Assembly: GCA_032358255.1 (NCBI GenBank)
Contig: JAULBX010000892.1
Span: 93,865-157,864, forward strand
From: Heterotrichella gracilis
Taxonomy: Eukaryota > Sar > Xanthophyceae > Tribonematales > Xanthonemataceae
Length of the DNA: 64,000 nt
Direction: 5' to 3'
The notes under the pieces were generated by a model. That model was not told the origin of the DNA and searched no databases. It worked only from the letters and a program-made list of their open reading frames with translations. Both the position numbers and the translations under genes were made by a program. Shown here in pieces: positions 10,664 to 21,646 of the stretch (position 1 is its first letter; every line of letters begins with the position of its first letter).

Positions 10664-13600
10664 CTAGTAGCTGTCAAACAAGTTGTTGCTCGTTGACGTC
10701 ACCTCTTTCTTCAAATCAGACACCGCTTTCTCCTGTGGGCCCAGCTTCTTCTCCATTTCCTGCGCACGCAAAGTTGGGATTCAGCAGCTTTGAGCAACGT
10801 GGCAATAGGCATGCATGCACAGTATTGGCAAATACCCTTACCAGTGGCTTGACGCCATCCTTCAACAATTGCACTTTCTTGGCGTATAGTGATACGTTTG
10901 TGCTGTGGAGTGACCGCTCCTTGTCTAGCAACTCGCGCAGGCCTGTGACGTTTTTCGGGGCAATGCTTTCCAGCTCCTTCAGCAGTTCCCGCAGCTGCAT
11001 GATCACACCCACAATGTTGTTTGCCGCACGCAGCCTTAGGGTTTAGGGTTTGGCACCACTTTCCAAGGTGCTCGTTCCAAAACACATGCAACTACATCCT
11101 ATAAGTGTGATGCAACCTGTTCATGAGCGAAACTCTGGAACATCCTGGCTTTATCTGCATGCCAAGCTTTGCATGCCAAGCTTTGAAACAGGATAATGCA
11201 TGCTAGCAATAGGCAAGGCAACATTTACACCGGTACACACCTTGGCATCAGCAGTTTTGAGGGCAGCCTCGACAGTTGCCTTTGCAGCATTGCATTGGTC
11301 GATGGTGCCAGTGGCAAGAGTGCTGTCCAGATCACCAATCAGCTTCTTGCGGTCTGCAAAATAGCAATGCAACACTTAGACCATCTGTCACGGAGTCCTG
11401 CAAGCATAGCATAGCATAGTGACCAGCTTGTGCAGCGATTTCTTCTAACCCACTTACCAGCCAGAACACCCTGAATGGCCAGGGCGATGTCGGTGGCCTT
11501 CTCCTTAGAAAGCATGGCCTGGTACTTGTCGCCCTTGGCAATGACAAAGTCGCACCGCACGTAGACCATGATTGTGGCAAAAAACAGCGCAAATGCGCCG
11601 ATGAGCAGCAGCGGCTCCCGCAGGATGGAGATGGCTGCAAACTTGTATGTCACTGTGAATGGCACGTTGTGCTCCACAACCACGTTCTTCTTCTGCAGCA
11701 CCACAACTGGCCGCCCATGGGTGTCCAGGTATGTGTACCTGGTAGCGGCACAGCGTGTAGGGTAAGAGGTGAACACAGCCATGGGCTTTTGATGTTTGGA
11801 ACAGCATTGTACAAACTAGCGTAGTGCAGGACTGCATGCATCTTGCAAGCAGCTGCGCATAGACAGAGGCGTTCTGCATTCACAGGACCCTCACGCAGGG
11901 TTGCAATTGGCTGTGCAGTGCATTCACAGGATGCACAACAACTTACTTTGTGTCAAAGGACTGCTCCACACCATAAGGATAGTCCACGCTGAAGTCATAT
12001 GAACCCTCGGGGAGAACGACCTGCAGGCAGATTGATGGCGTTGCCCATTCTGCACAGCAAAGAGCTGCATGCATGCCAAGGTGTATGGCAGGGTTAAGTC
12101 AGGCTGGATATGGCCAGTAATGCTCAAACTACCAGTCGCCCCTAAGTCAGGCTGCATGCATGCCAAGATGTATGCCTGGCAGGGTTCCAATGCATGCAGG
12201 GTTCCAATCTGTGCAACACCAATGGATGATTGGACACCGCCGCAGCCCATGCTGGCAATGCCATCTACGTGCATGCACGTACCCGTACAACCAGATCATC
12301 GATGATCAGCCCGGTGATTGGGGTTGAAAAGTCCATCTTCAGCTTCAGCTTGCCACCATCAATCTTGTGCACCTGGTCCTGGAGTGGAAGGCTGTACCCA
12401 AAGATGAAGTTGATCCTCCAGCCGCCAAACAGTGGGTAGCGAGGGACCAGCGCAACCTCCACCTGCAGGGACCATGCATGTCACTCGTACAGTCCACATC
12501 CACACAGTTACATGGGTGGGCCTCTATAAGCATGCATCCACCCCTCCACCCCTCCAAAAGCATGCACGGCGGAACAACGGGGAAATTACAAATGCAGGTA
12601 CAGCTACAGGTACAGCACCGTTCCCCAGTGAAATGCATCCGCCATCGGTGGCCACACGCAATGCATTCCTGCCCTCAAATAGCCGCCGCCAGGTACCAAC
12701 CTAATATAGACCGCTGATAATGGGTTTCACTTAATGCACCAGAGATTTCCATGTTTGTACTTACCTTGTCTTTCTCAAATCGCACATTTGAGGTAGACAC
12801 ATTGCCAATCTCGTCCCCAAAGTAGAGGGAGCGGGCACCAGGTGGCAGGACAGCTTTGAGGGACTGCAAGGGTGGCACCAAAGAGGTTTAGGCAAGCTGC
12901 CAGGGTGCATAGCTACATGCTTTGTGAGTGCACTCTTGAGTGCAAAATGTGGCATTGGCTGAGCACGCACTGCATTATTTTCAACTAACATTCGACATTA
13001 GACTGATATACAACACAATTCATCCAGAGTTGCTTCAACAGTGAGCAACCATGAGGCACAGGCATTTGAATCACGAGCTGCGTAACCATAGTTTGGTAGG
13101 AGACACAGTGAGCATGAGGACAGATGCCTCCTCCTCTAATGATTTCTCTGCAACTAACACTAGGTAGTGACACTCTGGCCCATTTTAGGGGGTCCCCAAT
13201 ACCATGTTAAATACCCCCCTTCCCCTCCGAGGGCAACACTTTTGAGAGCATAGTTGGAATCAGCACACTCGATTTGATTGAGGAGAGTTGAGTCAACCTT
13301 TGCCCTCTGAGTGGAAAATGGCCATATTTAATGTTGAAATTAATGCAAAACAGCCAAAAACAGCCAAAAATGGCCCAAAATCGCAAAAAATAGCTCAAAA
13401 CAGCCCAAAGGAGTCCCAAACAGCCCCCAAAGTGCCCCGACCTTGTTCCAAATGGTATTGTGACATGTCCTCAGGCCCTGAGTCACGGCAAAGTGAACCT
13501 AGAGCTCGGCAATGTGGTTTTGGCTTTTTACGAGAGGCTCAGAGTGTCAGTACCTGGCAATTAACACGCCCGCAGGCTGGGTAGTTATCTACGTATCTTA

Positions 13601-14920
13601 ATGCCCTGCATACCTTGATGGCGCTGTTTCCAAACTTGTGTTGGTTGGCCTGGTAGTCCAGTCTGGACCACTGCCCCGTGTGCTTCGCCCCGCCATGATA
13701 CTGCGCGATGCAAAAACATATTGAAATCCTGCTCAAATGTCGCCAAAGCACAAGACAGCAAGACCATACAATTTCAAGATCATTTGAAACCCACTATTTC
13801 ATTTGTATGCGAGCAAACTCACCAGTTGGTAGCTCTCCTCCACATAGATGTTCCCCCAGTTGGACACCTCAATCTCACGCACAAGCTGCTTGACCTCCCC
13901 AAACGGCTCATTGTTCTCAAAGTGCAGAGTCACAGCGGTCAAGGAGTAAGCAGGGACGCTGGTGTAAGGACCATAGGTGATCTCCGAACCCCGCTTTCCA
14001 ACTGGCGAGATCTCGGTGTAAGTCTCCACCTTGCCAGCGGTCAGCTTCATCTGCAGCATATGATGCGATACTGAGCAACCACGTCCCTTGCTTGGTGTAT
14101 GCTATCACAACAAAAGGACTGTGCTGCACTGCCACGAACCTTGACAGTCTCAGTTGCCACTTCATACGGCATGATGGCGTACAGTGGGACAGTCATTATC
14201 ACACGCTGGCTGTCAGACTGAGAGATCTCGGCTGGGTACGGCTTCATGACCCTGGTGTATGCCGCGTATACTTCGATGGTTGCTTTCTGCTTGCTTTTCA
14301 AGGGAGTATCAAGCTCCACTGCATAGCACGATGCACCTGACGGGGCCCCATCCAGTGTCACTGGGGTCACCTGTGAGGATACAGACTATTGAAAAGATTT
14401 GCACAGTGCTGCACTATTGTTCAATGCTGGATTAAGAGAAGCTGCACCCATGCCCCTGGGCTGTGGGCTGTGTTGCATTGCCATCACTTGAGCATCACCC
14501 ACCTTGAGGTCACCACTGTCATTACCAGTTCCAGCCTGTAAATACATCCAAGTAGTTAGTAAACAACCTGTCAAGTGGTGACGGGAAACCACCACAGCGC
14601 AAGAGCTGGCTTACCTCCAAGTACGCTTGATGTGCTGCCAGCGCCTCAGATGTGCACCAGTGCACACTGGTTGCTGCACTGCTTTGTTCGTTCTTGATGC
14701 TGATGGTATCCGTGACCGTAATAACCTGGCCTTCCACAGCAAACTGCGCGGGCACTCTGTGTGTGAGCTGGTGTGCAGGCACACGACATTGTGCGCAGTG
14801 CATGGAGCATGCATGCAAAACACGCACCTCTCTGTTCACACTGTCCACGGTGAGAGCGGAGGCCAGCCCGAAGGATACAGCGAACGTGGCCAACAAGGTG
14901 TACAGGATATGTTGTCCCAT
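10664..14920 (-). CDS. OST1: Oligosaccharyltransferase subunit ribophorin I (OST1)
   Basis: Thirteen exons: 14828-14920, 14615-14767, 14503-14535, 14140-14370, 13823-14050, 13614-13700, 12765-12863, 12283-12462, 11947-12020, 11458-11738, 11241-11353, 10842-10994, 10664-10759. They give 606 residues, matching the family (about 607). OST1 is an ER membrane subunit of the complex that N-glycosylates nascent proteins. Residues 1-23 form a signal peptide (LLATFAVSFGLASA). The lumenal domain contains the hallmark PRYPLFGGWRINFIFGYSLP and YTYLDTHGRPVVVLQKKN segments. One membrane span (LLLIGAFALFFATIMVYV) precedes a cytosolic coiled-coil tail. The acceptor of exon 2 was chosen by phase; nearby AGs would break the frame. 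Introns hold simple repeats but no obvious exon-edge copies, unlike many neighbours. Confidence 0.95.
13336..13440. repeat. CAGCCAAAAA-type low-complexity tract in an OST1 intron
   Basis: About 100 bp of imperfect 10-12 bp units (cagccaaaaa, cagcccaaag, cagcccccaaag) lie in the large intron between OST1 exons 6 and 7. No coding sense is seen. Confidence 0.7.
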
Positions 14921-15445
14921 TCTGCCGACAAGGACTGCGCCAGGTTGCTTCTGAAACTGATGTCTTATGGAGTTTGATCAGTGCACTCAGCACATCAGGA
15001 AAGATGGTGAGGCATTCCAAGCGTATCAAGCACGATGCGTTGTGAAATAGCATGAGCAGAAGACAAGTGCCGCTTACACATAGCTCCCTGCTGCTTTTGC
15101 AGAGGTCATACCGATCCCTGCAAAAAGGTGCCTCTGTCCATGCATTGGCAGGGGGAGAGTGGTTTGCTGAAAGAACACGGGGAGGTTGGACCGGTCTGGC
15201 CTTCGACGGCCATGCTGACCTGTTTACAAAGTAAGCACGGTGCCACCGTAAACCTGTCTGTTTGAAGCAAACCCACTTCAACGTGCTCGTTTACGCGCTT
15301 CTTCTTCTTGTCGCCTTCATGTCGCAAATCTGCTGACCTCGGCATGGCACCGCATTTGCCAATTCATGCTTTCATTGTGACCCAAGTTGACTCCTGTTAA
15401 AACACAGCGCCAACCACCCTCTTTCCAGCAAACAGTGAAGCTTCA
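14921..15445. promoter_or_regulatory. Divergent intergenic region OST1 / POC5
   Basis: This 525-bp region lies between two start codons pointing away from each other and presumably holds both promoters. No specific motif was recognised. POC5 could have additional upstream exons here, because the predicted protein is short. Confidence 0.4.
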
Positions 15446-16824
15446 ATGAGTGAGGACACGCAGATAGCTTCAATGGCTATTGCAGAGGAGGACTTGTCCA
15501 GACACCAGTTGTTCGAAATTGCTGGTGTCGTGGACGAAAGCCTGCAACACTTGAAGGTTGGTTACATTGCCTTTAGAGGGTTTATGATATTGGGTTGTTT
15601 TGGTTGCCCTTATTTAAGCTCACTATGTTGCGCTTCAGGTTCAATTGGAGCAGTTGCATCTTGCTCACTTGGATTCAGTCAACACTCGACACGCTGCAGC
15701 ACTGAACCTAAAAGCAGTTGAAATAGAGCAGCTGAGCACCAACATTGACACACTGACCCGCCAGTATGTAAAGGATACGCTGTGCCTTGAAAGGTGCGCT
15801 CACTAGCTGCACAGTGGGTATGCATGCATGCTGCAAAATTGCACGTCTGGGGGGGGTCAGTTGTGAAGACTTTACACTTCCGCTTGTATTGCTGACACGA
15901 TGGCTTATTTGTTTGAAGGCTGGCAAGCAAAGTTGCACAGATGAAGTCAACGGCCACGGTTTCAAGGTTATTGCACAGCTGGAAAGCTTTCAGTGAAAAC
16001 AGGCAGAGTAAGAAGAGAAGCCATGTTTTAGCGGCTAGGCACAACGTTCGAAGACTTCAGAAACAAGTTATTTGGTTTTGGCACAAACAAGCACAGGGAG
16101 AAAAGCGTGCCTCAGTGGGTATAATACTGGTGTATGTATGCCGTACCAGCTGGTTGAATGTTTTAACATTCCAAACTCAGCCTGCTCTTATTGTTCCACA
16201 AGAGGAGCCAAACAACTTTTTTGGTTGCCAGGCTCAGCAAGTGCACCAGCAACAGGTGGAGACGGCATCCACCAGCGCGTGGGCACAAGCTACTGAGATA
16301 ATCGAATCTCTGAAAGCGCAGCTAGTGGAGGCAGATGCGCGGCTATCGCAGGAGCTGAAGGACAAGTTGAAACTGGAAGAGGACATGAAGCAGGCTTTCA
16401 TGCGCGGAGTGTGCGCCTTGAACCTTGAGGTGGGTGATGCCTGGCACGTGGCTACCTACCATCCATTCAAAGGTGCACCCAGCTGGGTGGGTGCACGGTG
16501 TGTGGGGTTTTGCACATAGGTATGGCCAGAGAGGGCTGGCTGCATGCCTATGGTGACCAGAACCTGTCTGGGGCTTGGCGAGGGCTCGCAACATTGCTCC
16601 CTTGCGTGCATCACAAGGCTCCTCAGATAGTCTTCCATAACTTGACATGCGCTGTTTCGCTGCCCACGCGCATGCTCCATATATGGCAGTGCCAGTAGTA
16701 AAATTTAACGCAATATTTTATGGTAATGCAGGCTATAACCATCATGAAAAGGGGCACATTTGGAAATCCTGTGGCAGCTCCAGAAGAACCCACAGAGTCT
16801 GACCTCGAGACGGAGGGCACCTGA
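15446..16824 (+). CDS. POC5: Centriole protein POC5-like
   Basis: Exons 15446-15556, 15639-15763, 15919-16114, 16181-16429, 16732-16824 give 257 residues, mostly helical. POC5 is a conserved centrin-binding protein of the centriole lumen, needed for centriole elongation. The diagnostic segment AFMRGVCALNLE followed by an I/MKRG tail is at about 190-215. A Trp-spaced segment (HSWKAF...FWHKQAQ, residues about 95-140) resembles Sfi1/centrin-binding repeats. The rest is coiled coil (ESLKAQLVEADARL). It is much shorter than vertebrate POC5 (about 575), so N-terminal exons may be missing, or the algal form is compact. A TGTAA signal lies 75 bp after the stop. Presence of this gene argues for a flagellated or centriole-bearing alga. 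Confidence 0.75.
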
Positions 16825-16898
16825 CTCAAGATTCTATCGATATCAGTTTTGGACTCCGAGTGACTGAGGATTACACTGTGAACTTTGCATAGCAAAGT

Positions 16899-16903
16899 TG
16901 TAA
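16899..16903 (+). terminator. TGTAA polyadenylation-type signal after POC5
   Basis: TGTAA, the usual chlorophyte poly(A) signal, lies 75 bp downstream of the POC5 stop. Similar signals are seen after Psb27 (21067), DUF1995 (minus strand, 21338-21342), the ZIP gene (minus strand, 42658-42662) and NUP107 (60519). Confidence 0.5.
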
Positions 16904-17610
16904 AAGGTTACCATTAAATTGCTTGAGCAGTTTGACGATGGCGAGCATCGTTTGTGACTAACTCTATTACAGTGTCATTCCACTTGACAATGAACCACTG
17001 TGACAGTCTGAAGGATGTATTTCTCGCATAACATGTAGTACTCAAACCAACTAAGTTCAAAAATCATTTACCACCCCAATTTGTTGTATCTTTGACATGC
17101 ATTGGCGTACTGTGGGTGCCACCAATCGCCACAAAAGCACTAGGAAATTAAGGAAACGGACTCTGCATACATGTGGCTGCAGTATGCCATGCTAAAACTG
17201 CGCACATGGGTACATAGAGAGCCACAGTGTGTGAGCCCACATTGCACATGCAAACACACGACTTTAGACGAGCACCCCCCAAATTCAACTCCTTCCAAGT
17301 TCTTCCCTCCCAAAATCGCATGAAAAACATGCCAAGCTGAGTAACCACAACGGGCGGTAAAGAACTATGCTACTTCATCATATTGCAGCCAGCATTATGT
17401 TTATAGCTGTTGGTATTGCAGTGCATTGTGCCAAAGCAACTGTGCAATGAAACTGCTACATCTACCGAACAAACCCATGTGCTCCTATCACATAATAGCT
17501 TGCACCCTTGCCTTTGACCGGAGTTTGCCGCTGATGGCAATTCAATTTCCCATTGCAAAGGAGGCTGGGACGGCAAGTAGGTCAGCAGCTCCCGTTCAGA
17601 TTGCTCCTTC
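16904..17610. other. Convergent intergenic region POC5 / glutaredoxin
   Basis: This is 3' flank of both genes. No ORF with family resemblance and no RNA gene was recognised. A GC-poor tract and scattered tgcatg motifs are present. Confidence 0.5.
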
Positions 17611-18791
17611 TCATGACAACATCGCTTTCTCTACAACCTCTTTGAGCTCTCCAGATTGGAATGCCTCTGCGAGTTCATAAAATTTTGTTGTATTTTGCTT
17701 CTGTAGTAGAAACGAGTGGCAGGCAAAAAAGGAATTGCTACCCACCTAGGGTGATATCGCATCCGCCAAAGAACTCCCCGTCAATGTACACTTGTGGGAA
17801 TGTTGGCCACTGGGAAAACTCTTTCATGCCGCTGCGAATGCGCTCGTCTTCCAATATGTTGACAGTGACGTAGGGGACCTCCAGCTGGTTGAAAATCTGG
17901 AAGGGTGCACTCAAGTTGGTGACCAAAAAATGGACAGTCGGGTGCATGGCATGGCGCAGCAATGGAACACTGTCAACTTGGCGCCATCATCAATCAACAA
18001 TCGCCATGTCATGCACCGGATTGCACAACCCTGTTTTGGGTTGTGAAATCCGGTGCATGACATGCCGTGGCACAATATTAGTTGGCGCCAGCCGCCAAGC
18101 CAGTTCAACGATCCGGTTCAATGGCTTTCAAACTCAGGCAGATGATGCCTACTGTACCTGGACCACAGTGTTGGAGAAGCCGCACTGTGGAAACTGCTTC
18201 GTTCCTTTGATGAAGGCCACTACCTGAGTAGGGACAGGAAGTGGAGAGGCATGATGAGCACAGTGGAAGTGCTGACGTGTGGTGTGGCTAGATAGGTTCT
18301 GCAAAGGAAGTAATCAAGACTAGAAAGGTACCTGGAAGGAACCAAGACTAGAAACCTACCTTGTTCTCTGTGACGAACGCTGACAGTGCCTCCTTCAACT
18401 CTGTTGGCAGCCCAGTTCCTGTATCTGGGCCTGGTTGAAGCCAAGCAATAACTGTAAGCTTCAAAGTCGACTGCTGGCATCCCCTAAATGCAGGCGCCCT
18501 CCACCGAAACTTCCTAATGCATGCATATGGGTGCACAAGCGATGTTCCTAGCCAGCCAGCCTGAGCAACTGAAAACGTGCTAAGCGGTAACTATAGCAGG
18601 TGGTCTGTGCAAAAGATCGACGTGCTGAGCTTACCGAAGCTGGCCCTGATACCCCGTTGCCTGAATCGCGCAGGCTGCAGGCGCAGTTTATGTTGGAGAG
18701 CTTGGCACCGCGGCGCCACACTGCACCCCCGCACCCTTCTGCATGCAAGGGCTCCAGCAACCGTATGCAACGCAGCGGCAGCCACGCTCAT
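17611..18791 (-). CDS. GRXS14: Chloroplast CGFS monothiol glutaredoxin (GRXS14 type)
   Basis: Exons 18635-18791, 18360-18430, 18158-18223, 17746-17896, 17611-17666 give 166 residues. Class II monothiol glutaredoxins bind a [2Fe-2S] cluster with glutathione and hand clusters to plastid acceptors. The active-site motif CGFS is in exon 3 ([18 protein letters not shown]). The glutathione/cluster-binding WPTFPQ and the FFGGCDI segment are in exon 4. The first 52 residues are Ala/Arg/Ser-rich with no acids, like an algal chloroplast transit peptide. The C-terminus ([13 protein letters not shown]) matches GRXS14. The ATG at 18791 gives the transit peptide in frame. It is head-to-head with Psb27 (455 bp between starts). 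Confidence 0.95.
17978..18090. repeat. Foldback element in a glutaredoxin intron
   Basis: Arms 18005-18031 and 18038-18064 are inverted copies matching at 26 of 27 positions around a 6-nt loop. Further out, TTGGCGCCA (17978-17986 and 18082-18090) extends the pairing imperfectly. It lies wholly inside the intron between the CGFS exon and the WPTFPQ exon. It could be a small MITE/foldback element or a hairpin RNA; no terminal duplication was confirmed. Confidence 0.8.
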
Positions 18792-19246
18792 ATTGGCAAC
18801 TATGCTCCTGCGACGTACGGGTGCAAGTGGAAGTGCTTAATGTGTGCACTGGCTATATAGTTGACTACGACCTTCGCTTGCAACTGCAGGTGGAAACGGT
18901 GACAGCAGGTTGCGCGTACTGTTATAGATTTCACTGGCAAACTCTTCTCTTCTCTATCGATACTCTGAGCCATCAGTCTGCACATCGTGAGGGACACAGT
19001 GAGTGGTCCACACCTTCCTCCACAGTGCCCACTGGATAGCCCTGGCCTAGCGACAGCGACGCTGTTGCACAGGCTGGTGATAAAGCCATAGCTTTCACTA
19101 CGGTTCCTTTGTTCTTTCTTCCCGCCGTGCCTTGACGAGCTTCCTTGTTAGCACAGTCTGTCACAATTTCGCAACCATCGGTTGACATTTTGTGCCACGT
19201 CAATCTGCCCATCCACTCACGTTTCGGAGATTCAACGACAGCAACC
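18792..19246. promoter_or_regulatory. Divergent intergenic region GRXS14 / Psb27
   Basis: This 455-bp stretch lies between the starts of two divergently transcribed plastid-protein genes and is a likely shared promoter. No named element was recognised. Confidence 0.4.
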
Positions 19247-20795
19247 ATGCAAGCCACACAGAGCCTGGGAGCCTGCCGCGAGGCCTTTGCAACAAGGTGG
19301 GGCCTTTGCTGCATTGGCTACTTGAAGCGTGCACACTTGCGCTGTAGTTCGTGTACTGACTGGATGGCATAGGTGCAGGCCATCATCAAGCGCAGCCAGG
19401 CCAAGCAGGCAGACTGTCCAAGCAGTCCGTGCCCAGCAGGTATTCTCCTCGCAGCTGTTGAGAGTTATCTCATGGAATTTTGCTGCACGTTATGACATAT
19501 CACCGCTTGCCAGCCAACGTGATGGCACTCTCCACTACACACACAAATGTGGAACCATAGGATATCCTTGACAGCGTTGTTGTAACCGTCCACTTTGCTG
19601 CCTGCAGACCACTGGCGAGCTGAGCAGGCGTGAGGCAGTGGCCAGTGCAGTTGCTATGGCTGCTGGCCTCCTGTCAGCCTCACCTGCCCATGCTTTCTTG
19701 GGCTTTGGGGAGAACAAGGAGGAGGTGTACCTGAAAGAAACGGTGGGGACAGATAGAAACACACTGACTGGTTTGCTGCAGTGACTGCTGTTGTTCAGGT
19801 ATCCTGACCTCTGGTGCTTTACAGGGCGATATGATTGTGGCAGCAAAAGCAGTGATTGCTTTGCCCAAGGATGCCCCCAACAAGGCAGAGGCCCTGGCAG
19901 CCGTTCGGCAGCAAACCAACGCGTGGGTGGCAAAGTACCGCAGGGAACCAACCTTTGGAGGACGCGCGTCATATGGGTAAGTCTTCTCACTTCACATTGA
20001 GCCTGTGGCAACCCCTGTGGCAAATCCAGATGTATATATACTATGCACACCGACCCCATCTAACCACTTGCTTGTGCAGCAGCACATACCCATTGCTGTG
20101 TACCAGAAGCTTACCACTCACATTGTCTCTGCAGCAACACATACACGGCTTTGAACGCTCTCGCCGGCCACTTCAACAGCTTTGGGCTGGAGGCGCCCAT
20201 CCCCAAGAAGCGCCTTGAAAGGATCACCAAGGTATTGAAAGTAGCCACCCGCGTTGCAGTTCACACCGCATGGTACCCTAACTACGTAGGAAGGGTTGAG
20301 AGTTCACAAGCCACGCCGTGCTGACTTGCGCAGCTACCTCTATGGCGTTGTTGCACCATCACTGGATGGCATGTGTATGACCTGTGGAGAGCACCTATCC
20401 CTAAGAAGTGCCTTGAAAGAATCACCAAGGTGGGTGACTAGTCACCCGCATTGTAATTCGCATGGGCATAACTTATGCATGTTGCGGGTACCTGAAGTAG
20501 GGTCGAGGGCGCACAAGCTATGCCATGGTCATGATGCCCATAGCGTTGTTTCACGTGTATGCCTGCTGCAACATTAATAAGTGTCATTGCCACTTGCCTG
20601 GAGGCCATTGCCGCAAATGTAGCTGCACCATATCAGCTTATTACTTGGTCTTTGTTGCAAATGTAGCTGCAGCAACTTAGCTAACGACCTCGTGCTTGTC
20701 CTGATCTGTGCTCTTTTCTATCATGCTTTCTTACAAGGCGTTGCTTTCTGCAGGAGCTGGAGGATGCCACCAGGGCTCTTGGCCGCGGGCGCTAG
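19247..20795 (+). CDS. PSB27: Photosystem II assembly/repair protein Psb27
   Basis: Exons 19247-19296, 19373-19439, 19608-19742, 19825-19976, 20135-20231, 20754-20795 give 180 residues. Psb27 is a thylakoid-lumen factor that binds CP43 and assists manganese-cluster assembly during photosystem II repair. A bipartite targeting signal is visible: a Ser/Arg-rich transit peptide, then a twin-arginine-like RREAVASAVAMAAGLLSA segment ending in AHA before the mature start FLGFGE. The mature part has the family core WVAKYRREPTFGGRASYG, TALNALAGHFNSFG and APIPKKRLERI, and ends in the typical TRALGRGR. All splice phases agree. The last intron contains a decayed copy of the end of exon 5. Confidence 0.93.
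20392..20535 (+). repeat. Copy of Psb27 exon 5 end plus intron start
   Basis: 20392-20432 repeats the last 40 or so bases of exon 5 (ctaagaagtgccttgaaaga core) with a GTGGGT donor. Similarity continues into the following intron (20445-20535 against 20245-20340). The copy has point changes that would alter the protein. Confidence 0.8.
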
Positions 20796-21646
20796 ACAGC
20801 GAATATGTGCTTTCTGTGCCAACTTGGTCGTATTTTTTGAGAGGATTTTGAAGCAGTACCATACTGAGATTGTGAACCGATTGGAGTTGTTGGTTTTTGT
20901 TCAGCCAAGGCTTAGCGAGTCCTGAGATTTTGAGCACTGATACTATTGGGAGTTGGGAGTGGCAGTGCGCTTGCCCAGTGGATGAACTGGTACAGCAACA
21001 CTACGAAGTTGATTCAGTTTCAGTTCGATTCAATCGTGGTTGACCGTGAGTCATTGCGTGAGATATTGTAACACTCAACGGGTGTCATCCCAAAGCATGC
21101 CTGCGAATAGGACATGGACGCGGGTGCTGCTGAGCCAACAACTCAGCAGCAGCCCGAAGCCCTAGACAGTCTGTAGTGGTTAAACCCTGCCGTGGACCTG
21201 TTTCAGATACCAGGTTTTGGGGCGCCAGGGCTCACGCGTGTCCTGGATAAGCATTGGCAAGGCATTGCATGGGACCCGCAACATCATGTTTACAAACCAC
21301 AATTGCACGCGCTTATGGAAACCAACAGGCAGTGCCATTACAGCAAGAACCATACATAGGCGCCAAATTTTGAGGAAAGCACCTGGCGTGCTCAGTATAA
21401 TGTACATGTATTTGCCAAGACTTGGTCACTGACCCAACAACCAGTAGACCACCACGTGTGATTCATGACGACGGGTGCATTATCATAAAATGTCACACCA
21501 TGTTATGGCGTAGAACCAACGCTGCCTTCCGGTGTGTGCAAGCGCATCAATGCCGAGTTCAACCTGAAAGCTCTCCAGACCACTGGCTAGCGCTAGCGTA
21601 CTTTGGACATCGATACGTTTCAAATATTCTCCTCAGGCCAGCATGC
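20796..21646. other. Convergent intergenic region Psb27 / DUF1995 gene
   Basis: This is 3' flank of both genes, with TGTAA at 21067-21071 (plus) and TTACA at 21338-21342 (TGTAA on the minus strand). No gene is seen. Confidence 0.5.
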
